Assembly (NCBI GenBank): GCA_002309955.1
Contig: DBXQ01000045.1
Location: 1-16,002, forward strand
Length of the DNA: 16,002 bases
Direction of reading: 5' to 3'
Source of the DNA: Bacteroidales bacterium UBA1208
GTDB taxonomy: Bacteria > Bacteroidota > Bacteroidia > Bacteroidales > P3
The notes below the pieces were generated by a model. The model was given only the letters and a program-made list of their open reading frames with translations. It did no database searches and was not told the origin of the DNA. A program made the translations under genes and the position numbers. Position 1 is the first letter of the stretch. Every line of letters starts with the position of its first letter. Shown piece after piece: positions 1 through 7,513 of the stretch.

Positions 1-326
1 ATGTCGAAACAGGCCAGCAGTCCATGGGGGAACGGGGAGCCCATGATTTTGCCACCGGCATACACCATGTCCCCGACAATGCGGATGTCGTTGACGATGA
101 CCATGGAGGGGATCTGCGCCGACCTGACCACGGGCGATAGGTTGTCGTGGAGCGACACGGACTGGTTAGTCCCGTTCCGGGCATAAACGATATACTTGCC
201 ATACATCCATTCCCTGACAATGGTGGTGTCGGCCGGGATTGCGGGCATTTCCCAGATACGGCTCTGAGCCATCATCCCACTTGTCGGCAGAAGCATCAAG
301 ATGATGATGAGCAGGTTGGTTTTCAT
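1..326 (-). CDS. Secreted protein of unknown function, N-terminal part (3' end outside window)
   Basis: Reading minus from the ATG at 326 gives 108 open codons that run off the left edge, so only the N-terminus is visible. Residues 1-21 form a clear Sec signal peptide: Lys near the start, a Leu/Ile-rich core, and a likely cleavage after Met-Met-Ala-Gln. The mature part begins with SRIWEMPAIP and alternates short hydrophobic stretches with polar turns (MYGKYIVYARNG, DMVYAGGKIMG), a pattern suggestive of beta-propeller or other all-beta extracellular proteins. No family is recognised with certainty. A good Bacteroidota-type promoter lies about 37 bases upstream. The gene diverges from dgkA. That it is a real exported protein is well supported; its function is unknown. 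Confidence 0.8.
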   Translation of the reverse strand, partial: MKTNLLIIILMLLPTSGMMAQSRIWEMPAIPADTTIVREWMYGKYIVYARNGTNQSVSLHDNLSPVVRSAQIPSMVIVNDIRIVGDMVYAGGKIMGSPFPHGLLACFD

Positions 327-362
327 AGTGATGTGGATTTGTTATGGATTGGTAATTCTCTG

Positions 363-392
363 CAAATATACTCTTTTTTTGAAAAATGCAAG
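363..392 (-). promoter_or_regulatory. Predicted Bacteroidota-type promoter for the secreted protein gene
   Basis: On the minus strand TATATTTG (370 to 363) matches the -7 consensus TAnnTTTG exactly. CTTG (392 to 389) lies 18 bases upstream and is one base off the -33 TTTG. The element sits about 37 bases before the ATG at 326. This is consensus matching only. Confidence 0.55.
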
Positions 393-393
393 T

Positions 394-425
394 GTTGATG
401 AGATGTTTTTAACAAATTCTTTTTG
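394..425 (+). promoter_or_regulatory. Weak candidate promoter for dgkA
   Basis: TCTTTTTG at 418-425 is one base off TAnnTTTG, with GTTG at 394-397, 20 bases upstream, one base off TTTG. It would leave a leader of roughly 90 bases before the ATG at 523. It is the best plus-strand match in the 327-522 spacer, but weak. I see nothing else in that spacer apart from an A-rich run just before dgkA. Confidence 0.25.
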
Positions 426-522
426 TAGGAGACTGTGACACATTGACAAAAATAGATGATTGGTCTGTCCACAACAATAAATCAGCCATTATATCGTTAA
501 CATTTAAAAAAAATAAAGAATT

Positions 523-912
523 ATGAGAGATGAAAAGTTTTCCCTCCGTAAACGGATAAAGAGTTTCAGCTATGCGTTTGCAGGTATCAAAGTGCTGCTT
601 CGCGAGGAGCATAATGCCCGCATCCATACTGTAGCCGCCATCGTGGCAGTGATGTTGGGTTTCCTTTTCGGTATCACCCCGGGAGAATGGACAGCGGTAG
701 TGATTGTTATTGCGATGGTGTTTGCAGCCGAGGCAGTGAACTCTGCCATCGAACGGACAGCGGACTTTGTCAAGGCCGAACGCGACGACCGTAAGCGCGA
801 CATCAAAGACCTTGCCGCAGGGGCTGTGCTGTTGTGCGCAATGGGTGCCGCAGTGGTGGGAGTTATCATCTTCCTGCCATATCTGATAACCTTTATAAAG
901 ACATTGATATGA
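523..912 (+). CDS. dgkA: Diacylglycerol kinase family protein (DgkA / undecaprenol kinase type)
   Basis: A 129-residue integral inner-membrane lipid kinase that phosphorylates diacylglycerol or, in many bacteria, undecaprenol. The signature is clear: EAVNSAIE at residues 70-77 followed by Asp81, then the Asp-rich RDIKDLAAGAVLL at 92-104. Glu70, Asn73 and Glu77 correspond to the active-site Glu, Asn and Glu of E. coli DgkA. Three hydrophobic segments (about 34-52, 56-72 and 97-125) and the length fit the family. The ATG at 523 follows an A-rich leader typical of this phylum. The stop codon overlaps the next gene's start (ATGA at 909-912), which suggests translational coupling. The lipid substrate cannot be read from the sequence. 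A role in recycling the undecaprenyl carrier is an inference supported only by the many envelope genes around it. Confidence 0.93.
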   Translation: MRDEKFSLRKRIKSFSYAFAGIKVLLREEHNARIHTVAAIVAVMLGFLFGITPGEWTAVVIVIAMVFAAEAVNSAIERTADFVKAERDDRKRDIKDLAAGAVLLCAMGAAVVGVIIFLPYLITFIKTLI

Positions 913-1919
913 AGAAATTGCTATTCTATTCGGTGCTTTGTACAGTGATGCTTTGGGGCTGTGTACAGAAAACGCCGACTGACATGTTGGCTGCATTTTA
1001 CAGTGACTATCTTGCCCTGTCCTGTGGGGATGGGGTATCCGACTACGGACGGGTGCAGGAGTGCCTGAAGAATTATTTGTCACCACGTGTGGCAGACGAG
1101 TTGGAGCAGCGTCGGGATGCGGAGCGTGAAGACTGGCTGGACTACGATATCTTTATCCAAGGGCAGGATTGTTGGCTGGGTATCCGCGCTGAGAAAATCA
1201 CCCAAGTGGAGGGGACAGACTGGTACGATGTGGTGGTGGCACAGCCCGATAACATCAACCACGACAGTATTGTCAATCGCGAGCATGTCTTTTTCTATGT
1301 AGAGAAGGGGGATGATGGCTGGAGTATAGGCGCAGTGGACGACCGCCATAACCGTATAGGGTCCGCACCCCGCAACGAGGAGGCGGCACTGAAACGCCAC
1401 CAATGGAAACTCCTGCAGGAAGAGGGTGTCCGCTGGGAGACACAATATGCCGACGAGATGACACGCCTGCTGGAGCGTGAAGCAGCATACAATATCCGCC
1501 TGAACGATGCAGCTCAGCGTTTGAATGACGGTATGGCCTTGGACGATGATGAGTTAATCGCCCTGCTTCCCGATACACGGGACAGGTATATGGTATTCTG
1601 GCATGTAGGAGAATGGCCTTTGGACAGTTCCGAGGGCAGACAGAAATCCCGTCCCGAGATTATCGACTCTGTTGTAGTAAGCCGTGCGGCTGAGGGTTGC
1701 ACACCGCTTATGCACCGCTATGTCGCCATGCTGGAATGGGCCGATGGATGGCCCGGCGAATACATCTACGAGGGAGTCAGCTATTTGCGCCATTGTCACC
1801 CCGCCGAGGTAGATGCTGCACTCGACAGCCTTTTCCCCGACAGCGACTGGCAGAAGGAGGAGATACAAGACCATCAGGAGTGGTTTGAATATAATTCCAC
1901 CAACAAGAGATGGAAGTAA
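909..1919 (+). CDS. Lipoprotein of unknown function coupled to dgkA
   Basis: A 336-residue protein starting at the ATG at 909, whose first bases overlap the dgkA stop codon. This start was preferred over the in-frame ATG at 834 because it places a lipoprotein signal at the very N-terminus: MKKLLFYSVLCTVMLWGC, with the lipobox Leu-Trp-Gly-Cys and lipidated Cys18. The mature part opens with TPTDMLAAFYSDYL, which loosely recalls small periplasmic domains of the DUF3828 kind, but I would not assign it. Residues of about 160-205 are charged and probably helical. The rest is rich in Asp, Glu and Trp with several acidic clusters. No catalytic motif is recognised. It converges on the MATE gene with only 22 bases between the stops and no obvious hairpin there. 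It is a real gene with unknown function, anchored in a membrane facing the periplasm or the surface. Confidence 0.85.
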   Translation: MKKLLFYSVLCTVMLWGCVQKTPTDMLAAFYSDYLALSCGDGVSDYGRVQECLKNYLSPRVADELEQRRDAEREDWLDYDIFIQGQDCWLGIRAEKITQVEGTDWYDVVVAQPDNINHDSIVNREHVFFYVEKGDDGWSIGAVDDRHNRIGSAPRNEEAALKRHQWKLLQEEGVRWETQYADEMTRLLEREAAYNIRLNDAAQRLNDGMALDDDELIALLPDTRDRYMVFWHVGEWPLDSSEGRQKSRPEIIDSVVVSRAAEGCTPLMHRYVAMLEWADGWPGEYIYEGVSYLRHCHPAEVDAALDSLFPDSDWQKEEIQDHQEWFEYNSTNKRWK

Positions 1920-1941
1920 AATAAATAATTCCCCAGTGTTT

Positions 1942-3297
1942 CTACCGTGTCAGTTTGCGGTTTATCCAAACGGCAAAGGGAATGGTGAGCAGGAAAGTGC
2001 AGAGGTCGGCGGTGGCCTGAACCATCTCGACACCGTGAATGCCGAGGAAGCGGGGCAGCAAAAGGACAGCGGGAATGAAAAAGAGCCCTTGCCGCCCGAT
2101 AGAGAGGAGTGTGGCGGGAAGGGTGAACCGTATATTCTGGCAAAGCATTCCTGTAGTGGTGGCCAAAGTGCAAAGCGGAAAGACGACACATTGCCATCTC
2201 AGAGCACTGGCTCCGATGTCGACCAAGACAGGGTCTTCGCTGCGGAAAAGGGTGATAATCTGCGGGGCAAAAATGTAGCCCAACACTGAGAGGAGGGTGA
2301 GCATGGTCGTGGATACCCCGAGGGTGAAAAGATACGACTGGCGCACACGGCGGTAAAGATGCGCGCCGTAGTTGAATCCGCACACCGGTTGGAAACCCTG
2401 GGTGAAGCCCAGAATAAGCGAGAAGGCAAACATCGTGGTGCGCGACACCACGGCAAAGGCCGCAACCGACGATGCTTCTTGTCCCATCGGGGCATAATGA
2501 GCGGCAGCATGGTTGAGCATTATTGCCGAGGCACAGTTGAATGCCTGCCGGAAGAGGGAGGGAAGCCCGCCGGCTACAATTTCGCGGTAGTAAGCCCATG
2601 AAGGTTTAAAATTGGCAAAACGGATGTGGACTGACTCGCTGCGCATGGTGCCGTGCAGCAGCAGACACCATGCAAACAATTGGCTCACCGCCGTGGCAAC
2701 CGAGGCTCCGGTAACACCCATGTCCAGAACAAAAATAAGGATAGGGTCGAGCACAATGTTCAGCACCGCACCGCTTACAATGCCAATCATGCCGAAATGC
2801 GCATTGCCCTGTAGGCGCAACTGGTTGTTGAGCGTGAGAGCCGACATCATGAAAGGCGAGGCCAAAAGAATATAGCGGAGATAGTTGCAGGCATGAGGGA
2901 CGACAGCAGGCGGAGCCCCCAGCAGCACGACAAGTCGGGGGAGCATCGGCAGGCCTACAAGAGCCGCAACAAATCCCACCATAAGGGGAGTGAAAAAACC
3001 CACAGCAGCCATGATGCCCGCATCGGAATAGTTGCGGCCGCCCAGGGCACGCGAGATATGGTTGCCGGAGCCGTGGCCAAAAAAGAATCCCACAGCCTGG
3101 ATGAAGGTCATGTAAGCAAAGGCAATGCCGATACCTGCGGTGGCCTCAGTCGACAGCCTGCCGATGAATGCTGCGTCGACGACATTGTAGAGTGCCGTGA
3201 CCACCATGCTGATCATTGACGGTATAGCAAGACGGAACACCAGTCGGGGTACCGGTGTTCCTGTCATTTCGCGTCGCTTGCTATCCAGATCGGCCAT
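1942..3297 (-). CDS. MATE family efflux transporter, MepA-like
   Basis: A 451-residue inner-membrane protein with about twelve hydrophobic segments, the usual size for the multidrug and toxin extrusion family. These pumps export cationic or amphipathic compounds using a Na+ or H+ gradient. Recognisable family segments are IPSMISMVVTALYNVVDAAFIG near residue 25, FGHGSGNHISRALGG near 73, and LRLQGNAHFGMIGIVSGAVLNIVLDPILIF at about 161-190. The last is typical of the MepA/DinF-like branch. The internal repeat of two six-helix halves is consistent with a complete protein. The ATG at 3297 was kept; the ATG at 3267 is an alternative that removes ten polar residues. It is last in the minus-strand run and is separated from the C69 gene by a strong hairpin, so it may be expressed separately. 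The substrate cannot be inferred. Confidence 0.93.
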   Translation of the reverse strand: MADLDSKRREMTGTPVPRLVFRLAIPSMISMVVTALYNVVDAAFIGRLSTEATAGIGIAFAYMTFIQAVGFFFGHGSGNHISRALGGRNYSDAGIMAAVGFFTPLMVGFVAALVGLPMLPRLVVLLGAPPAVVPHACNYLRYILLASPFMMSALTLNNQLRLQGNAHFGMIGIVSGAVLNIVLDPILIFVLDMGVTGASVATAVSQLFAWCLLLHGTMRSESVHIRFANFKPSWAYYREIVAGGLPSLFRQAFNCASAIMLNHAAAHYAPMGQEASSVAAFAVVSRTTMFAFSLILGFTQGFQPVCGFNYGAHLYRRVRQSYLFTLGVSTTMLTLLSVLGYIFAPQIITLFRSEDPVLVDIGASALRWQCVVFPLCTLATTTGMLCQNIRFTLPATLLSIGRQGLFFIPAVLLLPRFLGIHGVEMVQATADLCTFLLTIPFAVWINRKLTR

Positions 3298-3310
3298 GGA
3301 AGGACTGAAA

Positions 3311-3391
3311 AATAAAAAGTGAAAAGTGAAAAGTGAAACCTCGCAGGGGTGGGCAAATCATTACCCCTATAATTTCACTTTTCACTTTTCA
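3311..3391 (-). terminator. Long hairpin between the C69 and MATE genes, probable terminator or intergenic palindrome
   Basis: GAAAAGTGAAAAGTGAAA at 3321-3338 is perfectly complementary to 3373-3390, and the T3320-A3391 pair extends it to 19 pairs. An inner stem, AGGGGT (3345-3350) with ACCCCT (3363-3368), stacks inside around a 12-base loop. The left arm contains three direct copies of the heptamer AAAAGTG (3315-3335). Read on the minus strand, the stem begins within 20 bases of the C69 stop codon and is followed by a T-rich tract, as expected for a terminator. The same structure could be a dispersed intergenic palindrome. Confidence 0.65.
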
Positions 3392-3404
3392 ATTATCTAT
3401 TCAC

Positions 3405-5009
3405 TTAGAATCCCATGCCGAACATGCTCCAATACTTGGCTTCAAGTTGGCTCCAAGCGAACGATGTGTTCTCATACTGGTCGCGGGTGAAATTGTTGAG
3501 CGTGGCACGCATGTCGTCGATACGACCGAGACGCTCGAAACGGGAAGCTTCGCGTTCGATAGCCTCAAGACGGTTGAACGCATTATCCTCAAGGCGCTTC
3601 AACTCCTTGTTCATCGAACCCTTGGTGCGCTGCCAAGCCACCGTGGCCAGTTTATTGGCGCGACGGTATTTCCACAGAATGGCATCGGGATTATACTCTT
3701 TCTGGCCGCAAATACTGTAAGGCTGGGGCAGCTCGCTGCCGCCGCAGAAAATAGGCACACGGGGTGACTGACCAGGATTGTCGACCGACATCCAACAGAT
3801 ACCTCCTACGCAGTCTGGCAACCAGTCGCGCAGCTGGGCCACGAAAGAATAGGAGCACCATGCCACACTCACCGTGCGACGGAACTGGACAGTCCCCGGA
3901 GCGATAGTATTCAGCGTACGCTGCATCGAAGAACTCAGCCAAGGATTGGCGATGGGGCTGATAATCGTGTCCGTATACTCTTTGCCGTTCTTGTCCTTCT
4001 GGGTGACGGGCATCTTGATATTCTGGCACATGTCCATATCTGTTCCCTCGTACGTGCTGCGCAGCAGCTCCATCACCTTACGAACATCGACATTGTTGTC
4101 GGGCCGCACCGAGAAAGGAAGTTCTGTGGTGTCCATAGTCAACTCCAGCGAAGGGGCAAGGGCGTTGAGAATGAAAAACTCGCGTTCGCGGAAATTTTTC
4201 CCGTTGGCATAACTGCTGTTGAAAGCCTTCCAGAAAATGAAATCGCCCTTTCCATCCCATAAGCCATAGCGGCGGGCCACAGACTCAATGTTGTCCGAAC
4301 ACATAAAATACTCCGTATTGCCTCGTTGCAGACGTCCGATGCGGGGGATATTGCAGCTCACCCCCACATGGTCGTCGGGAATGCGCTGGGCGGCCCACAC
4401 ACCGCCAATGTTATCCTTGCCTTCGCCCAGAATTTCCATCTGCCAAACCTCCTTTGTGTCGGCAATCGTGATGCACTCACCTCCGTCGGCATAGCCGTAC
4501 ACTTTGATAAGACCGGCGATGAGGCGGATAGCGTCGCGGGCGGTAGTGCAGCGTTGCAAGGCCACACGCTGGAGTTCCTCAATCAAGAACATGCCGGCAG
4601 GATTGCGCAGTGTGTCGGGACCGCCGAAAGTGCTTTCACCTATTGCCAGCTGATGCTCGTTCAGGCAGGGATAAGCTGTGTTGAGATAAGCATAGGTATG
4701 GGCAGCCTCGGGAATGGCACCCACCAGACGCAGACCCGTCGTGTCGCCACGGAAAGTGGTGTGGAGCGAACCCTTGTAAACAGGATGGACAGTGCCCGGC
4801 TCATAATCGGCGGCAGGCTCCATATACATCCATGTGCGATAGCGGCCGTCGCAAGTGTGCGACGTCACAACACTTCCGTCGCGTGAGGCACGCTTGCCTA
4901 CCATAATGCTGGTGCAGCTCTGTCCGTCAAACTCCGGTTGGCTAATCTCTTGTCCCACTGTGGTGAGGAACAAGGCTGTCAAGACGATCGAAAATAGAAC
5001 TTTTTTCAT
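3405..5009 (-). CDS. C69 family dipeptidase (secreted, N-terminal nucleophile)
   Basis: A 534-residue member of peptidase family C69 (PepD-type dipeptidases), N-terminal nucleophile cysteine hydrolases that cleave dipeptides. The key site is the motif around SCTSIMVGKRASRDGSVV, with Cys32 as the expected nucleophile exposed by removing the preceding residues. Residues 1-20 are a signal peptide (hydrophobic core, then Val-Gly-Gln), so the mature enzyme is exported and the short piece between about 20 and 31 would be the propeptide. Other family-like segments are the TSHTCDGR region just after the nucleophile, NEHQLAIGESTFGG near 120, and GGECITIADTKEVWQMEILG near 180. Length is normal for Bacteroidota homologues. 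It lies 99 bases downstream of the M20 gene on the same strand, and a terminator-like hairpin follows. The pairing with another peptidase suggests peptide breakdown; whether the source is diet or cell wall is not visible. Confidence 0.93.
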   Translation of the reverse strand: MKKVLFSIVLTALFLTTVGQEISQPEFDGQSCTSIMVGKRASRDGSVVTSHTCDGRYRTWMYMEPAADYEPGTVHPVYKGSLHTTFRGDTTGLRLVGAIPEAAHTYAYLNTAYPCLNEHQLAIGESTFGGPDTLRNPAGMFLIEELQRVALQRCTTARDAIRLIAGLIKVYGYADGGECITIADTKEVWQMEILGEGKDNIGGVWAAQRIPDDHVGVSCNIPRIGRLQRGNTEYFMCSDNIESVARRYGLWDGKGDFIFWKAFNSSYANGKNFREREFFILNALAPSLELTMDTTELPFSVRPDNNVDVRKVMELLRSTYEGTDMDMCQNIKMPVTQKDKNGKEYTDTIISPIANPWLSSSMQRTLNTIAPGTVQFRRTVSVAWCSYSFVAQLRDWLPDCVGGICWMSVDNPGQSPRVPIFCGGSELPQPYSICGQKEYNPDAILWKYRRANKLATVAWQRTKGSMNKELKRLEDNAFNRLEAIEREASRFERLGRIDDMRATLNNFTRDQYENTSFAWSQLEAKYWSMFGMGF

Positions 5010-5108
5010 GATTAATTATGTTTTTATGTTTTCTTTTCTTGATATATTGCGATGATTTTTAGCGATTGTTTTATGATAAAACCAAGGGTTGGGATTCATG
5101 TTGGTGTA

Positions 5109-6191
5109 TTAATATTCAAAACTCAATAGATTCAGCAACACTTGGGCGGCAGGTTGAATGAGCGCATCGGGGAAGTCGTAGTCGGGATGGTGTAGCTCGG
5201 GTTGCTTTTCGCCTGACCCAATGCCGAACATCGCACCAGGGAATACTTGAAGATAATTGGCAAAATCCTCAGACCAACGGAAAGGGGTGAGGACATGCCT
5301 CACAGGACAGTTGCAGTGCTCCTCGATAAATTCCACCATGGACGAATTGTTCTCAGTGGCAAGGAACGGGTCGCGCAAGGTTTGGGAAACTTGCAGGTGA
5401 TGGGAGGCTGCTATCTGCGACACGATAGTGTTGGCCTCGGACAACAGTTGCTGCATGGTGCTGTTGGTATAAGCGCGGAGGGTGAACATGATGTCGGCAT
5501 CGCCTGCCGAAGTGCCAAAGGCCTCTTCGCCCAGATTGACACAAATAAGCGTTGACTGGCGGAAACGGTCGGTCGGAGCGTTGTCCGGGCTGTTGAGTCG
5601 GTTGAAAGCCTGAATGATTTCGGCTACGGCAAGCCCCGGGTTGATGCCCTTTTCGGGCGTGGAGGCATGGGTGTTGCGGCCAGTCAGTCGATATATGACG
5701 CCTGTGGAGGCGGCAGCGAAAGTATTGTAGTTGAGCACGGCCGTGCCGAGGGGGAATCCGGGAAGATTGTGGAATCCGAAGACGGCCTTGATATTGTATT
5801 GTTGCAGGATACCAGCATCGAGGATTTTCTGGGAGCCCGTACCCGTCTCCTCTTCGGGTTGGAAGACGAGGATGACATTTTTCCTGTCAGGCAACGAGAT
5901 CTTTCTATCACCTATCCATTCAGCCAATTGAAGAAGCACAGCGGTGTGGCCGTCGTGTCCGCAACGATGTCCGATAGGAAGGGCATCGATATCGCCTCGG
6001 ATGGCTACTGTGGGATGCGACTGTTCGTTTCCCCACACAGCAACCACACCGAAACCTCTCACATGGGTGAAGACTTGGTCGGGATGGCAGGTGGCAAGCT
6101 GGCGCACTATCAGGTCATGGGCGTAATGCTCATCGCCCGAAATGCCGGGATGGCTGTGCAGTTCTTGCCGTATGGAGGTATAGTCGGTCAT
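5109..6191 (-). CDS. M20 family metallo-hydrolase (amidohydrolase, M20D-like)
   Basis: A 360-residue zinc-dependent amidohydrolase or aminoacylase-like peptidase. Metal and catalytic motifs are present: HSHPGIS (12-18), RGDIDALP (65-72), Cys77-Gly-His79-Asp in HRCGHDGHTA, the Glu pair in QPEEETGTG (111-119), His141 in FGFHNLPGFPLG, and a C-terminal HHPDYDFPDAL. A central dimerisation lid follows GVIYRLTGRNTHAS. No signal peptide is seen, so it is probably cytoplasmic. The loop between DALP and CGHD is unusually short: only four residues (IGHR) where typical M20D enzymes have around twenty. It begins 11 bases after the murD2 stop codon, so it probably shares the murL-murD2 transcript. Substrate is unknown; family members hydrolyse N-acyl amino acids, indole-acetyl amino acids or small peptides. 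Confidence 0.9.
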   Translation of the reverse strand: MTDYTSIRQELHSHPGISGDEHYAHDLIVRQLATCHPDQVFTHVRGFGVVAVWGNEQSHPTVAIRGDIDALPIGHRCGHDGHTAVLLQLAEWIGDRKISLPDRKNVILVFQPEEETGTGSQKILDAGILQQYNIKAVFGFHNLPGFPLGTAVLNYNTFAAASTGVIYRLTGRNTHASTPEKGINPGLAVAEIIQAFNRLNSPDNAPTDRFRQSTLICVNLGEEAFGTSAGDADIMFTLRAYTNSTMQQLLSEANTIVSQIAASHHLQVSQTLRDPFLATENNSSMVEFIEEHCNCPVRHVLTPFRWSEDFANYLQVFPGAMFGIGSGEKQPELHHPDYDFPDALIQPAAQVLLNLLSFEY

Positions 6192-6202
6192 TTATGAAAT
6201 GG

Positions 6203-7513
6203 CTATTTGTTTTTTAAAATCAGTTCTTTAAAAGTGTTGCCCCGGTGTTCGAAATTGGTGAAACTGTCATAGCTTGCCGCTGCGGGCGAAAGGAGGCACA
6301 CTTTGCCCCGCTGGGTGTGGGCAAAACACCATGCGACAATTTTGGCATAATCGTCCTCAAGCAGGACGTTTCTCCCCTCAAGAGGATTGGGCGACAATCC
6401 TTGCCACTCCTGTATCATACGCCGTCCCGCCTTGCCTACGAATACAAGATTGCCAACCTCGTTGCGGGCAGCGAGGCATACGGCCAAGGGGCTGTAGTCA
6501 ATTCCCCGGTCGAAACCGCCAAGAATCAACGTGTGGGTTTGCGGCAAGGCTTGCAACGCCGCCATAGTGGCCTCGGGTATGGTGCTGATAGAATCGTTGT
6601 AGAACGTAATACCCCTGAATGTACCCACTTGTTCGAGACGGTGGGGGAGACCCTGAAAAGAAGCAAGAGCCTCTGCAAAACAAGACGACGACACCCCCAT
6701 CAGCGAAGTGACCTCCCTCACAGCAAAAATATTGCAGAGATTATGGTCGCCCTGCAGGCGGGTCGGCATACTCGCGACATCCGACTGGCGCGCTTCACGC
6801 AGCGAATAGGCGTGGAGCGACGAAACCACCTCTGAACGGAACTCCGAAACCATTGCAACCAGGTCGGCACTGTCGGTGCAATAAAAACAATGGTCGCCTT
6901 GTTGTTGGCGCAACATCATCTGCAACTTCGCCATCCCATAGCCACGGTAATCATGGTAATGGTCAAGATGCTCTTGATAGAGATTAAGAACAACGCCGAT
7001 ATGGGGACCGCGATGGATATTCTCAAGCTGGTGACACGAAAACTCAGCCACAACCATCGTCCCTTCGTTCATCTGGTCAACAACGTCGAAAAGTGGAATG
7101 CCCATATTGCCCGCCACCAAAACCTGCCTCGAAGGCATAGCCGAAGCCAGCACATGCCCTAACAACGCCGTGGTGGTACTTTTGCCCTTCGTGCCCGTCA
7201 CCCCCACCGTCATATCGCCAAACACCTGCAGAAACAAATCCGACTGCGACGTGACCTTTTCCAAATCGCAGCGTCCCTCCAACTTCATCATAGGAATTCC
7301 CGGCGACTTCACCACCAAGTCATACCCCCTGCCGCAACGCTTTGCCTCCTCCAAACAGGCAAAAATCTCCTCATCATCCCGTGCAACAGTTATCTCCGGC
7401 AACGGGGCGATGCGCTGCAGCAGCGCATGCGTGCTCCTGCCCTCACGGCCATACCCTGCAATCAAGATGCGGCGGCAACCCAACAGACTATCCAACAACT
7501 GCTGCCTGAACAT
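6203..7513 (-). CDS. murD2: UDP-MurNAc-L-Ala--L-glutamate ligase, MurD2-like Mur ligase
   Basis: A 436-residue cytoplasmic Mur ligase. Visible motifs are a Rossmann-like start (RILIAGYGREGRS, 15-27), the ATP P-loop VGVTGTKGKSTTT (103-115), LNLYQEHLDHY (176-186), GDHNLCNIFAV (255-265), YNDSISTIPEATMAAL (305-320), and a C-terminal LLSPAAASYDSFTNFEHRG (407-425) that closely matches MurD. Instead of the D-S-K-A-T-N of canonical MurD, this protein has D-S-I-S-T, which as I recall it is the MurD2 version. MurD2 adds L-Glu rather than D-Glu to UDP-MurNAc-L-Ala. The partner MurL is encoded directly upstream, and the two genes overlap by 26 bases. The ATG at 7513 was chosen because the protein then begins at the conserved first strand; the longer frame from 7591 adds 26 unrelated residues encoded inside murL. 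Ordinary MurD specificity remains possible but less likely given the neighbour. Confidence 0.87.
   Translation of the reverse strand: MFRQQLLDSLLGCRRILIAGYGREGRSTHALLQRIAPLPEITVARDDEEIFACLEEAKRCGRGYDLVVKSPGIPMMKLEGRCDLEKVTSQSDLFLQVFGDMTVGVTGTKGKSTTTALLGHVLASAMPSRQVLVAGNMGIPLFDVVDQMNEGTMVVAEFSCHQLENIHRGPHIGVVLNLYQEHLDHYHDYRGYGMAKLQMMLRQQQGDHCFYCTDSADLVAMVSEFRSEVVSSLHAYSLREARQSDVASMPTRLQGDHNLCNIFAVREVTSLMGVSSSCFAEALASFQGLPHRLEQVGTFRGITFYNDSISTIPEATMAALQALPQTHTLILGGFDRGIDYSPLAVCLAARNEVGNLVFVGKAGRRMIQEWQGLSPNPLEGRNVLLEDDYAKIVAWCFAHTQRGKVCLLSPAAASYDSFTNFEHRGNTFKELILKNK

Noticed and set aside
834..908. Longer N-terminus for the lipoprotein coupled to dgkA
   Set aside because: The extra 25 residues overlap dgkA out of frame and would bury the lipoprotein signal. 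The ATG at 909 places the signal at the N-terminus and gives an ATGA junction.
409..1086. 225-codon minus-strand frame over dgkA and the lipoprotein start
   Set aside because: It lies antisense to a clear DgkA with conserved motifs, and its translation is rich in Cys, His and Ser without any recognisable family.
1813..2289. 158-codon plus-strand frame over the 3' end of the MATE gene
   Set aside because: It is antisense to a well-supported membrane transporter, and its polar, Gly/Lys/Glu-rich translation is what the complement of hydrophobic codons produces.
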